Shown here: in pieces, positions 1-10,939 of the stretch | How positions within the stretch are numbered: position 1 is the first letter of the stretch | Layout: every line of letters starts with the position of its first letter | Assembly (NCBI GenBank): GCA_029891345.1 | Contig: CM056995.1 | Coordinates: 218,306,547 to 218,370,546 of the forward strand | DNA length: 64,000 bases | Reading direction: 5' to 3' | Origin: Dryococelus australis | Lineage: Eukaryota; Arthropoda; Insecta; Phasmatodea; Phasmatidae | Notes under the pieces: generated by a model | What the model was told of the DNA's origin: nothing | Seen by the model: only the letters and a program-made list of their open reading frames with translations | Database searches by the model: none | Position numbers and translations under genes: made by a program

Positions 1-515
1 GCACAGTATGGCCTTGATGCTGGGTTAGTATGCATGGACACCAATTCCTTTTTTATGGTCATATCATGCTCTGATTTCTACAACGACCTTGTGTCAGACC
101 CAGTACTAATGCCCGAGTTCGACACCAGCTGATACCCTCCAACTCATCCCAGCTACTCACAACCAATGCCAAGGTCATTGGCAAGTTTAAGGATAAGTAT
201 GGAGGGAATGACATGATAGAGTTTGTTGGGATGAGGGCGAAGTTCTATGATTATCGATGCAGGGATAAGGTCGTGAAGTGGGCCTAGGGCATCCAGAAGA
301 GCATCTTCCATCGCCACATCACCATCGAGGACTACAGGCACGGTCTTCTGGACCACCAGCTTATGAGGATGCAGGTAAATATCATTAGGTCGCACCATCA
401 CGGCGTATAAACCAAGTGCAGCAATAAGCTTACACTGTCATGAATGGATGACAATTATCACATCCTGGAAAATGAAATCCATATAATCCCTTAGAGCTAT
501 AATGAGAAAATATAC
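1..515 (+). pseudogene. Polinton/adintovirus-type family B DNA polymerase fragment
   Basis: The translated pieces, in order, match the C-terminal half of protein-primed family B polymerases of Polinton/adintovirus elements: a palm motif C region (CMDTNSFFM near base 31), a DFY..L spacer, a GKFKD motif near 170-200, an EFVGMR..FYDY block near 215-260 and a DDNYHILENEI tail near 448-480. The catalytic motif normally reads D-T-D-S; here the second Asp is Asn, so the polymerase is inactive. A TGA near 130, a frame change around 155, a TAG near 284 and another frame change near 430 confirm decay. The 5' part lies outside the window. The family assignment is from motif order and spacing; a domesticated exon is very unlikely given the stops. 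Confidence 0.72.
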
Positions 516-3480
516 AAGTACACCTCTGAGACTGGTATGTTTCATCATCATGTGTGTGTGCCTGGGAGGACATAGTAGGAAGCAGTTCCTTGGGATTGGC
601 GCAGATGAAGAGCTTCCTTTCCTACAACTACAATTCGCTGGTTGTGTGCATATATATTTATTCCCAGCATACTGGAGTACATAGAGCAACCATGTACACA
701 CTATCAGGTATGCTGCTCCAACATTTTGAGCTACACACACATGAACTCTAACATACTACTACAGAGTGGTCAGGTATGTGTGCTGGTCTGGTCATACACT
801 ATGACACCAAGCATACGACCGGTTATCCCATTTCAGTTCTTCAGTATACTAGATCACATAAACAAGCCATATTCTTTGTGTCAGGTATTTTCAAACTTAA
901 TCTGTTTTGGTTCCAGCATGCCAGAGCACATACAGATATCATATCCTTTCTGTCACGTATGCTGACAGGACCGTACACTAGAGAGCAAGTGGAAGAGACC
1001 CACCTAATCCAACACAGATGTACGACCAGTGTCCTGTTGCACGGTTTTTTCCCCATTTCTTGTAAGATGCATGGTGCCTACTGCAAGCAATTGTCAACTA
1101 ATCTCTTGCTGAGTGCATGTTACTAGTATACATGATGCATACACTGTTTTCACATTCACTACTCCCATATAATCATTATCTGTCAAACCACTACTCCACC
1201 TCTACTACTTCTACATAACCACTATCTGCAGAACCACTACTACTTATATGTAACCTAGTATACATGTATCTTAGCAATGAAGAGCCTGGCGGGGCCATTA
1301 CAAACCTGCTGCTACTTTTTTCTTCTTGCAGACTGCATTGTACCCCCATCAGGGCATATGGGCTCCAATACTATGGCTTGACTGTAGCCCCGACGTTTCA
1401 TTGTCCATATGCTCTCTCCAAAGGGCGGAATGCTGTTTCACCTCAGCGTAGGGAAGTCCTATCCCTTAGTGTCTGGTATTCCCACCAGGCATGAGCCCCT
1501 TACCATGATACTCGTCTTACACCCTTTAAAGGCTGGTTTGGGCTGTGCTATTCCAGCATCCATGCTAACAGAAAAGACTCAGTCTTTCCACTTGTCACCT
1601 GTCACGACTGAATCACCAGGCATAGTCACATAGTTAACCAGGTACAACCGGTCAGGTTGCGATGGTCAAGGTACATTTACCACCAGGTGCATAATGTGTG
1701 CCAAAGATTGCCACCTAGTGTGCATAGGCTGGCCGAATGAACAAGTTACTCATCCTCGTTAGGTATGTCACTGTCTTTCTGTCAGTGCAGTCTGACATAC
1801 AGACCCCATAACTCCAGATTACGTTATAGTGCAGAGCTATCACACACCCTGCGGAATTTCAGTTACCTGAATTAAGTGGGAGGCCACATGAGAACCTGGT
1901 AGTGTTTTTGCACAATTACAAACGGGAATTCTGCGAACATAATATACCCTGCTAAAATGTAATAATAATAATACATGTATGTGTGATGGTATAGAATGTC
2001 AAGTGAAGAATCTAAAATTGAAAATAAATTTATTTTACAGTAGGAAATAAATAAATGTATTTCATGTATGGATGCCTTGTGTAACATAGATTATGTTGAA
2101 TCTGCTAGATGTGAGATTTAGCTTAAACTGTGTTGCGATAGTATCTTTGCTATGAGAGAGTGAGCAATCAGAGTTCCTTTCTTTTAATATTCTGCACAGT
2201 TTTGTGGTGAATTTTGTAATCAATGAACTTATAGAATACAAGAAACTTTTTTTTTTCAGGGCTACTTAAATGATATCACATGCAACTACGTTTCCAAAAT
2301 GATTAGTATTTTTAATACAAGATCAACATACTCAACATTACATAACTGCTCAAACAGTACGAAATGAAAATTCAATAAAACAAGAAAAATGTTCTGCTGT
2401 CAACCTATCATTGCAAAAATAATGGGATCTGCTAAAATTACCCATTGAAACACTGGCATACAATAACGTGATGCAACAAACATTTATGAAAACATCTATA
2501 CTGATTCCAATAAAGTTCACATTTTCTCCTCAAGCAATAATGTGACTAGCAATTTAAATCACATCAGAGGATATTTTAATTTTATGTTTCGGACAACTGC
2601 TTGTACGTTCATGCATGTTATATCTTATCTAGCAGATTAATTACAGGGTTATATATTTTAATGTTTCAACTTATCATCTTACTTTGATCCCAAGACTTTA
2701 AAATCAAATAATTTTGCAGGTGGTTCGTCTGGAATGATGAAAGAACTATTACATTTTAAATTTGAAATGGCTTACATTAGGACGTGTTGCGACACTGAAG
2801 CCTCCACTTGAACTCGGGCCTTTCCAAAACCCATACATCAGTCGTGTGCTGGGGGAATCATTGATGTCTCAATAGAATGAAACTGCTGGGCCTCCAGCTG
2901 ATATAACACTGCGCCGCTGGTCCATCTCCTTAAGACCGACATCAGCATTGCCGTTCCTCAGCTTCCTTCATGTCTCCTCACAACCATGTTACAAGCAAGA
3001 AGCATGATATTCTCCAAACCTTCCTTCATGTTCTTTTAACAATCACCATGACGACATTTCCTCCTTGTGTCGATAATCCAAGATAACAGTATCACTGTAG
3101 GAATTTTTGTGCAGAGAAACTAACTAGCCCAATGTAGGTTTCCAAGCCCTAAGAGGAAACTGTTTTAAGCAGTCCAGAACTAAAATAAATACTTTTATCA
3201 TAGTAACTTCACATATTTAACAAAACAGATGATACGGACACTGCTAAAAATATAAACAACATTGTTACAATACAAAACAAAAATATAAACAAATATTAAA
3301 ATAATTCTAAACTTCTGGAGGATCAACAAGGAAAAAATAAATGAAATTAAAATGACAAATACTGGGCTTAATGCATCAAAAACATTATCTCAGGCAATAT
3401 GCATTTAGAATCAAAAACAACAAGACACTTTACCACACCACAGACAATGGGTATTAAAAACCCAACATCAGTTACAGGGA
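516..3480. other. No gene recognised; transposon-like flank and AT-rich sequence
   Basis: Short open frames are scattered here but none shows a domain or extends convincingly. Bases 516-1800 are moderately GC-rich and probably continue the degraded element that carries the polymerase fragment; a small Cys/His cluster (CIMCAKDCHLVC) is readable at about 1690-1725 but is too short to assign. Bases 1850-2770 and 3180-3480 are AT-rich with no visible feature. Bases 2780-3100 are another GC-richer patch with no recognisable product. Confidence 0.5.
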
Positions 3481-3486
3481 AAGGTA

Positions 3487-4430
3487 AAAGAATGGTGGCG
3501 AAAGTACGGGAGATTTGTGAGTGATTGGGACTATCTGAGTCGCTGGCTAACTTCTCAGTTTACCGAGGAGGAAATCGTTGCCCAACTCATCACAGACTTC
3601 CACATTAAGGTACAGGCTGTCTATGAAGAAGAAGAAATATACATTCACAGGAATGTGCAAATGTACAAACACATTTATCCAGCTGAGAGTGAAGTGAACT
3701 GCATGCGAAATATAACATGCACACTCTGCTCCCCTCTCTCTGCAACCTCCTCATCACCCCTAAACTGCAGACAGTGAAGAGATTGGTCGTATGAGAGAGA
3801 TAGAGATGAATAACAAAACATAGATGCAGCTAGACAGCCCGGCATGCACCTCGAAGGTCACTGACTTTCCCCCTCACCCAGCAGAGTATGTAGTCGACTG
3901 CACACACCCTTCTCATCTCCTGCTACCTCCCGCTGTTGGCACTGTCCGGGGAGGCATCTCAACAAGGATTGCCTGAACTGACCATGCTACTGAGGGGAAG
4001 AGAATCACACTCACCTGCAGACAGCCCAGCCGTGCAGGCAATGCCAGAACTGACATGTGCATTGGGCAGCCACCTCATATCAAACACAGCCCCTCAATAT
4101 CACCAACCTAGATGCTGAGTCTATGGACTTACAGTACCCAGAGTCTCCTCACATTTAGTTGACATTAATGGGTGTCAGTACCTCGCCCCAGTGGACTCTG
4201 GGGCAACAGAAAATTTCATAAGGAGTGACCTTTTATCAGCCTACCAGCAGGCATACTTGCAACCACAGTCTAGGATAGTCTGCATGACACAATCCAGTCA
4301 AATTCTTGCAGTTTACTGGAAAACAGATCTCGAAATTGGGATCCACCATCTAACTCACAAGACCGAATTCACTGTGGTTTTGGACATCTTGGAAGAGGTC
4401 ATTTTAGGCCAGCCATGGTTGACCTAGCAG
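3487..4430 (+). pseudogene. Ty3/gypsy-like gag-protease remnant
   Basis: Three retroelement parts lie in order. A gag-like helical region (W..K.G.....DWDYLSRWL) spans about 3487-3700. A zinc knuckle of the form C-W-H-C...H....C lies at 3934-3972, one residue shorter than the usual CX2CX4HX4C. A retropepsin domain at 4191-4427 starts with the active-site motif VDSGATENFI and ends with the flap/ILGQPWLT motif that closes Ty3/gypsy proteases. Frames change between the parts and a TAG follows the protease directly. No reverse transcriptase or integrase is visible downstream, so this is a fragment. It lies just outside the left inverted repeat and is probably host-genome background rather than viral. 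Confidence 0.68.
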
Positions 4431-5639
4431 GATTACCTGCTGGACTATGGACTGCGAGTGACACATCTCAGGTCAGGTGGAAGCATGACAATACCCTGGG
4501 ACCAGCATCCAGTATCTATAGTCAGACCGACCCATAAACCTGAGAACATCCCAACCGAAGTAGCCATGGGTACATACTCTTCAGAGGACCTACCAGAGCA
4601 CCTACAGGTGTTCAACCCCGGTCAATAGGGATCTGACCTGGTTCATACCTTGTTGGGGATGACAGGAGAAACATTAAGGGACTGATCTCCTGAACCAAGG
4701 AACCGGGTAAAAATTCTGTCCTCCCTTATTGCCACATTTAAACCACCACCTTGTAGAGGCGAAGGATCTCCTCGGATCTTCCCAGCCCCTCCAGGGATGG
4801 GAGTCACACACAAACCCTCGCTCCCAGAAACCTCATCATTGGCCAATGATACCCACCAGGGTTCGGCCGACTTTATGCAATCGATGGCAGACGAACCAGA
4901 GTCTCGCTCATTTCAAATTGTGTGCAGGTAATGGACATACCGCAGTATGCTGAACTCATTGTCAGCAGCCTACATCTGCCCTGGGGTATTGTGTCCAACA
5001 CCACCAGCAGAGGGGGCAGAAACTCCTGTAGGACAAGAGGATGATGCCGTCAACTTGTCTCCACCAACTTCACCCACTGCAAGAGGGCCGCCAAGGGATG
5101 TTGGGGCCATTGCACTGACAAGGCCCCTTTCTGCCTCACAGTTCCTAGGCCTACCAGCCAGCTACTAAGGCCCCTTTCTGCAGTCGCATTTCCATGGCCG
5201 ACCAACCTACAGCCTCTCCGACCACTGTCAACAGAGATGGCTCAGATCGTCCATGGTGAGGTGTTGGCCAGCACCTCTCCCCTATTCATCACTGAGATTC
5301 AAACCCACAAGGGAGGCAAGAGGGCCTCCATAATGCTCCCTCCCCCAGCTGAATCTGCCTTTGTGCTCATGAGTACCGGGGCAACCATGAGTTCTCACCA
5401 TTCTTCGAACGTTGCCAGCCAGGTAGAGACCACCTCAACAACAGCAATAACAGATGTTCAACCAAGACCACCTCCACCAGAGGAAGGTACAACCAGCAGT
5501 ACATGAGGGAGAAATGACCATACCTTGGTCCATACAGAGTCTGTCGCGAACAAACTACTGCTCGCCTACATTACAACAGCAGCAACCATGCAAACGAAGC
5601 CATCCACAAAAACCTGGATATCAAAAGAGACACCCCGCC
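4431..5639 (+). other. Degraded continuation of the retroelement, no domain visible
   Basis: The sequence is GC-richer than its surroundings, with short Pro/Ser/Thr-rich frames at 4729-4953, 4947-5168 and 5237-5506, none longer than 90 codons. It may be the linker after the protease or a second unrelated fragment. No reverse transcriptase YxDD-type motif, LTR end or primer-binding site could be found. It stops abruptly where the inverted repeat begins at about 5640. Confidence 0.35.
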
Positions 5640-5911
5640 CGATAAACAGTCTTAAAACAGAGTGAAATGTCTGGAGGGGGCAAAGGTAACTGTAATGGTA
5701 TCTGTATAAACCATCCAGGCAGCATCATAGTTGGTGCGAGAGGTGCTGTTCCCATCACATGCGCACCAGCAGAGGGTGTTGGTGCCAAAGGTGCCATAGG
5801 TGCCAAAGATGCCATAGGTGCCAAAGATGCCATAGCTTCTGACAGTTCCGAAAATGCCGAAGGTGCCATATGTGCCTACGGTTCCAAAGGTGCCGAAGGT
5901 GGATTCATTCT

Positions 5912-6691
5912 TTAAACAGGCCTTATTCTCCTCCTCTGAGAATATGATATCCTTGATGTTAAAGGAAATGACACACTTAGCACCAAAAGAAATGGCAACC
6001 TTGATGTCAAAGGTGATGACATCATCGGCATTGAAGGGAATGTCCTCTTAAGCCTCACGGGGTATGACCTCATCCGTTTCAAAGGGGATGACCTCTTCGG
6101 AGTCGAAGGGGATAACCTCTTCGGTGTCAAAGGGGATGGTCTCAAGCATGACATCCTCAGTATTGAAGGAGTTGGCATCTTCGGCATCAAAGGCGACGAG
6201 GTCTTCGAAGTTGAAGATGCAAAATTCTTCAAAGTTGAAAGCATTTGCCTCTTCAACGTCGAAGGTGTTCGCCCCCTCGATAACCTCTTCGTCACCGATA
6301 TTGATGGCCTCTTCGGCATAGACGGCGGCATCATTCGCTTCGAAGATTGGCATCTTGGCCACTGGCAACCACTACATACAATGCATGGCTGGTTGGCCAT
6401 CGGCTGATGGTTGATTTTGTTTGTCGCAAAGTTCACCTCTTTGATTCGAACATTTGGAGAACTCTTGCTCCTACCCAGGACACTAGAAGACAAAATAAAA
6501 GTTAGTAGGTAATTGTGAGGGGGGAATATGAGGGGAACCTCCTTTTTGTTTGGTAAAAAAAATAATTTCTGCCCCGAGATAATTCTCACATAATAATGAG
6601 TCCAAGTTGAGTAATGCATGCCAGTCGCCTCACCAGCCCATGTACAAACACTTGTTATGACTTTGAGCGAGCAAGTACATATCAGATACAC
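5912..6691 (-). CDS. Ser/Pro/Lys/Arg-rich repeat reading frame (left copy)
   Basis: This 259-codon frame is open on the minus strand. Its N-terminal ~95 residues read through the conserved GEATGMHYSTWTHYY stretch. The rest is made of 8-residue units of the type SPLTPKRS coded by the 24-bp minisatellite, ending RRRIRPV. The product would be very basic and disordered. The overlapping frame of the same strand codes acidic units (EEVIPFDS) but is cut here by a single GAA-to-TAA change at about 6048. Which frame, if either, is translated cannot be told from sequence: a 24-bp repeat without stop codons keeps several frames open by itself. No family is recognised. Confidence 0.3.
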   Translation of the reverse strand: MYLICTCSLKVITSVCTWAGEATGMHYSTWTHYYVRIISGQKLFFLPNKKEVPLIFPPHNYLLTFILSSSVLGRSKSSPNVRIKEVNFATNKINHQPMANQPCIVCSGCQWPRCQSSKRMMPPSMPKRPSISVTKRLSRGRTPSTLKRQMLSTLKNFASSTSKTSSPLMPKMPTPSILRMSCLRPSPLTPKRLSPSTPKRSSPLKRMRSYPVRLKRTFPSMPMMSSPLTSRLPFLLVLSVSFPLTSRISYSQRRRIRPV

Positions 6692-6811
6692 GAATGAGAA
6701 AAAAAAGAAACATGAATATACGTGTTTGTGAAGTAAAAAAGAAAAAACTCACTTATAGAGTAATCCCTCCCCACTACCCTGAAATACGAAATTTAAAAAA
6801 TACTCGATGCG

Positions 6812-6846
6812 TATATAAACACCACACACTTTAGTCTAGAGTCAGT
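6812..6846 (+). promoter_or_regulatory. TATA box plus TCAGT initiator
   Basis: TATATAAA at 6812-6819 is followed by the arthropod-type initiator TCAGT at 6842-6846. The A of the initiator is 32 bases after the first T of the TATA box, the standard spacing. The ATG of the MDKVVGANK frame follows at 6911. The same pair with the same spacing is kept in the inverted copy at 31061-31095. Confidence 0.65.
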
Positions 6847-6910
6847 GTGCTAGGGATAGCAAGTATAGGACTGTAAAGATAGCTGTTATTAATTTTTTAT
6901 ATTTGCAAGG

Positions 6911-7018
6911 ATGGATAAGGTTGTTGGAGCGAATAAGGCAGAGTTAGATGGGTTATTTGAAGGAATGGGGGGAAAATTGCCACAATTGGCTAAATTTTAC
7001 GAAAAGGAAACATTTTAG
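6911..7018 (+). pseudogene. Truncated copy of the MDKVVGANK coiled-coil gene
   Basis: The frame starts 67 bases after the predicted initiator and codes 35 residues before a TAG. Its first ~22 residues nearly match the 81-residue protein on the opposite strand at 30751-30996, and after that the two diverge. Inverted-repeat homology therefore ends within the coding region, and this copy runs into unrelated sequence. Further frames at 7054-7397 may belong to the same transcription unit. The function is unknown. Confidence 0.5.
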
Positions 7019-7053
7019 CTTATAACAGTGTAATTGCCAATCACATTAAACAT

Positions 7054-7397
7054 TTGCCGTCGTCATTTACAATGCAATACATATGTTACAATAACATTTT
7101 CATTTTAAATTTTGATAGTATTTCTTTATATGGTGAGAGAACAATGTCAAAATCGAATTCAGGGGATGTAAATTACGATTCAGATTATCAAATCTGGCAA
7201 ACGACAACAGACTTGTTTGTGCTGGAAGACTCAACCGATGCGGTGCTATGGCGAGTCTGTCAACCTGTTTACGCCATTAAAAAAAATTGGCCGCTTATTC
7301 CAATAAATTTAACATTTGGAATATGTTCAAACATAATGAAAACCAAATAAAAGAGTTTAAAAACATTGCTGCCGAGTTGAAGAGCATGTTAAAATAA
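7054..7397 (+). pseudogene. Unrecognised small gene, frameshifted
   Basis: One frame runs to 7350 and a second, overlapping frame carries on with a helical tail (EFKNIAAELKSMLK) to a TAA at 7395-7397. The change of frame near 7300 suggests a single indel. The tail is amphipathic and could be a short coiled coil, loosely like the helical frame at 28490-28710. There is no known domain and no clear start codon, so this is likely a decayed viral gene. Confidence 0.3.
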
Positions 7398-7529
7398 TAA
7401 AAAAATGACACATCTGGTGTTTTTTTGTATTTGTAACACACTCCCAGCTATAAATATGTGGACAGTTTCAGTAGCCAGCATAACAAAACATGTAGTGAAG
7501 AGAGAAGGATAGTACCAGCAAGATCAAAG

Positions 7530-7976
7530 ATGTTCTTTGCAGCAGTTTTACTGTTTTGCTCAACAAATATCTATGCAAAGAAATTGTCATTTTGTTTGCC
7601 GACATCAACTACAACAGAAGATTCATCCACGGTGAAGGCAATTGGTGATCGTTCATTTTTGGTTCAGTAGAAGCGGGTCATCTAAGAAGAATTAATTTGT
7701 ACTAGGAGCAGATACGATATTTCGGATCTGGTAAATTCACATGACAAGTGTAAAAAGTTATTTTCAATGGACAATGAAAGTGTATTTCCTTTGCCATACT
7801 TTTTCTGCTTCTTAACTGAAAATTTGTTTGACCATGGGCATCATATAAATCTTATTACCGATATTCGCTATTCTGTGGAAAGGTCTCGAACACAAGACAA
7901 TAAGTGGATGTGTACCAATTCGACAGAAGGAAAATACATTCTTATAAACATGTATACTGGAGGAATAGCAATGTAA
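7530..7976 (+). pseudogene. Secreted Cys-containing protein, two in-frame stops
   Basis: The ATG at 7530 opens a typical signal peptide (MFFAAVLLFCSTNIYA followed by KK), so the product would be exported. The same frame continues to 7976 apart from a TAG at 7668 and a TAA at 7683, which makes a gene of about 148 codons with two point lesions. The downstream part contains FCFLTENLFDHGHHINL and a conserved-looking Cys near the end. A TATAAATA lies at 7449-7456. No family is recognised; small secreted Cys proteins are common accessory products of arthropod viruses. Confidence 0.5.
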
Positions 7977-8113
7977 AAAACCACTATATATATATTATTA
8001 TGAAAAGGAATGTTATTGTAAACTGTAGTGTATTGTATTGTACATGCAAATGTAACAAAAATAAATCTAACTATTAATGCATTTCTTTCTTTTTTTGGTA
8101 TATAATACCCCAA

Positions 8114-8754
8114 ATAATAATATTGAAGGTTCGCATAGGCAGGTGTTCAAAATTACTGACGATATTATACTATTTTATAACTCTGTTGAATGTATACTGT
8201 ATTATACATAAATGTGTATTAAGTTCATTTGCACTGAGTTGAAATAAATTTGCATGCACGCCGATAAGAGAGAACACATATAACTTTGGTTGTTACATAC
8301 TTGAAGATTTTTTTTTCATTAAACCTTTTGCTCTTTTTTTTGCAAGCTATTTACAAGCAAGCATTTTCCTCTGTTATTTGTAACAAACAGATGATAAAAT
8401 AAGATGTGAACAACAAACTAGACACCGCCATCTATCTTGTGGATTGTATTTATATCAAAATATGAATTTTCACTCAATTATTTTCAAGACAAAGTATTTT
8501 GGTTATAAACCACCAAGAATTATTTACAGTTTAGCACTACCTATTATGTGATATACGAACTACATTTCTGAAAGCATTTTTTAGAGAAGAAACAAATCAA
8601 AAAACATAGAATAGCCTCCCTGGTGCACGCTGAAAACTGAAAGGTGCATGTCATGTGATTGCCAGAAATGAGTGTAAATTTGTCAACTCATCGGTAAAAA
8701 TAAGTTTTTGCTGAACCAAATCATGTTAACAGCCGGCACGACCTGACATTTTTC

Positions 8755-8794
<40 letters not shown>

Positions 8795-9723
8795 TCACAG
8801 ATGCCTAGTTAAATTATTGTTAAACAGAACAAGTAATTTTAGAATAATTAATATTAATTCACAATTCATTACACAATCACCTCACCTCAGTTCACTGCAG
8901 GCAACGCCTTTACCCAAACCCTTCGCTATTAAATTCACGGGATGTTCAAGCTTAGCTTCCGCTTTTACAAGGAAAGACTGGCCGGGAGTCTAATAAACTC
9001 TCGTCCAGTCTATAACTTAACCTGCATTTTTCAAAATTAACGAAATTCAAGGGATAACAATAGGTAACAGCTTCACTGTTACCTCCTCCCACGAACCGGG
9101 ATTAGGCAGGCGAGTGGGGGGGGTTATCAGCATTGGGAATCAGGGTTTGCTGGGAGTACTCGGCTACCCTATAAGATCTGTGGCACTGGCCTGGAATATT
9201 TTTATGGGTATGGGAGGGGGAGAGGGTTAGCTTCTCCTTTCTCCTGCATTTTACATGAGACCGCCTGGGTGGTAAAGGGTACTCAAAAGGGCCCAGGCTA
9301 CCCCCGCTCTGAGCTTCGGCAGTGATTAGAAATGGCGGAGTTAAATTATTGTCATTTGTCACCGATGATGTGAGATTATAAAAAAAATCTTTAAAAAAAA
9401 TTTTTTATCTTCATGAAATATAATATATTATAAAGAGTAAATTAGTTCATTCTACTCAAGTTAAAACAAGTTTGCTTATTGGATAATTTTTCTTGAAGTA
9501 AAAAATAGAAAAATATGTTATTTTAATTACAATTAATTATTTGCCAACAGATAGAGCTAGAATTTTAACTACAAAGTGTTAAATTAATTAAAAACATATT
9601 ATTTACTTCTAAAAAAGTGGATATTTTTATAAGATTACATTTAATCTATTTGTTGTTGTTTATAAAAATATCCTATCTCTTTTGATAGTTTATGTACAAA
9701 TAATTGGAAATTATTAAATATAA
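8114..9723. other. Gene-free stretch with a GC-rich island
   Basis: Nothing coding is recognised. Bases 8114-9060 and 9370-9720 are AT-rich. Bases 9080-9365 form a sharply GC-richer island with G-runs (GGGGGGG near 9120). The edges are abrupt, which suggests an inserted repeat of unknown class. No TIRs or target-site duplication could be seen. Confidence 0.45.
8754..8790. repeat. (TAA)n microsatellite
   Basis: About twelve consecutive ATA/TAA trinucleotides lie in an otherwise gene-free AT-rich stretch. Confidence 0.95.
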
Positions 9724-9734
9724 TTTAATTATAT

Positions 9735-9812
9735 ATATGTGTGTGTGTCTCTCCCTCTCCCTCTCTCTCCCTCACCCTCACCCTCTCTCTCTCTCCCTCT
9801 CTCTCTCTCTCT
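9735..9812. repeat. GT/CT-rich microsatellite
   Basis: A (GT)n run passes into a long interrupted (CT)n run with CCCTC interruptions. The ~70-residue frames that cross it are produced by the repeat. Confidence 0.95.
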
Positions 9813-9834
9813 TGGCATTGACTGAAGTCTTTTT

Positions 9835-10195
9835 TCCAGATTTCTCTGTCACGAAGACAAACTTTGAAGAGGGGAAAGAGAGGGGAAATGAAATAGTGCG
9901 CTCTGATTGGAATTAAATTATAATAAATTTTCTTGGAATTAAACAATGGCGATTACAACACACACTTGTTGTTTTTCTCGAAAGTAAACAACTGTTGTTG
10001 CAACACACACAATTTTCATTGTTACTCAAAAGTAAACAACTGTGGTTACAACATACATTTTTGTGTGACGTCAGAATCCAAGCCAATAATAGGAGAACAA
10101 CCAATCAGAGTAAAGTATTTCATTTCCTCGAACTTCCCCTCCTGTCGGTTTAGCTTATTTGGGGCAGAATTTGAAAAAAAGAAATCAGAGAATGA
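9835..10195. mobile_element. Foldback/MITE-like element (CCAAT family)
   Basis: The two arms are inverted relatives. The left arm (about 9835-9910) reads TTTTTCCAGATTT..., then GAGGGGAA..GGGGAAATG, then CTCTGATTGG. The right arm (about 10095-10185) reads CCAATCAGAG, CATTTCCTC..CTTCCCCTCC, then a GCAGAATTTGAAAAAA end. Between them lie three imperfect ~45-bp direct repeats with the core AACA..ACACAC..TTGTT (9940-10060). The same arms recur at 29.5-30.0, 45.6 and 49.5-50.9 kb. Confidence 0.6.
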
Positions 10196-10407
10196 CGAGA
10201 GCTGAACATGGAAACGTCACTGTTAATCCCAGGACATCATTAGGGAAGGGGGGTGGGGTGGTAAGTTTATTAATAAATATAGTTTTATTTTAACTTGTGC
10301 GCCAAGTAATGTAAACATTTGCAATATTTTTGATTACCCACAAATATATAACTAAAACAATGCTTCATTTATATACATAAAAGATACTCGCTGGAGAACA
10401 TCTTGCT

Positions 10408-10660
10408 TTCTATGCCCGTTTACCATTATGATGGTACTTGTACCAGACTTGTCACATTATCCGACTCTGCAAAGGGCGTTGGGTCCAAAAAAAGTCTAGG
10501 CATATCAGTATGTTAAGCTTGAGTAGATTGTTTTGTACGCTTGCCATAATTTCGATGATGGCATTTGTACCAGATGTTGGTATTGGTAATCCACCTCTAT
10601 AAAGGATGTTGGTGTCAACGATCTAGGTATATTAGTACATTTAACTTGAATCGATCTTTG
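10408..10660. repeat. Tandem pair of ~125-bp imperfect repeats
   Basis: Two adjacent units (about 10408-10532 and 10535-10660) share GATGGTACTTGTACCAGA / GATGGCATTTGTACCAGA, an AAAGG(G/A)YGTTGG core and a TATTAGTA..TTAACTTGA end. The unit is not coding and no other copy was noticed in the window. The remainder of 10200-10930 holds only a GT microsatellite at 10787-10830. Confidence 0.6.
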
Positions 10661-10939
10661 GCTATCTTCGGCTTGAGTTCTAAAATATATAATAAACTTT
10701 TATTATGAAAGCCTTATTAACATGATAACAAATCATGTACATTATTTACATTACTTAGTGTTGGGCCAAAAAATAAATAAATGAATATATATGTGTGTGT
10801 GTGCATATGTATGTGCATGTGTGTGTTTAACAGAGTTCTGCCAATAACTAGCTACTTATTAGCAAGAATATACAGAAAATTGGAATATTATGAAATCAAA
10901 TTATTTTTAAATATTTTTTTTTTCAAAAGCATTACAATC

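Larger units (their letters stand above)
5640..6978 (+). repeat. Left copy of a ~1.35-kb inverted repeat
   Basis: This segment is repeated in reverse orientation at about 30955-32330, with clear similarity along its whole length. Shared landmarks, from the outer end inwards, are an AAACAGTCTTAAAA start, a 12/18-bp GGCACCTTTGG-type repeat (5785-5905), a 24-bp coding minisatellite (5925-6321), a conserved stretch encoding GEATGMHYSTWTHYY, a TATA plus TCAGT promoter, and the first ~22 codons of the gene beginning MDKVVGANK. Similarity ends inside that gene. The two copies flank about 24 kb of viral sequence. Confidence 0.88.

Noticed and set aside
153..401. Minus-strand 82-codon frame over the polymerase fragment
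   Set aside because: Shadow of the plus-strand polymerase motifs, which explain the sequence better.
9070..9365. rRNA or tRNA gene in the GC-rich island
   Set aside because: No conserved rRNA blocks, no tRNA A/B boxes and no cloverleaf could be found.
9725..9946. Arg-Glu-rich frame
   Set aside because: Created by the CT repeat.
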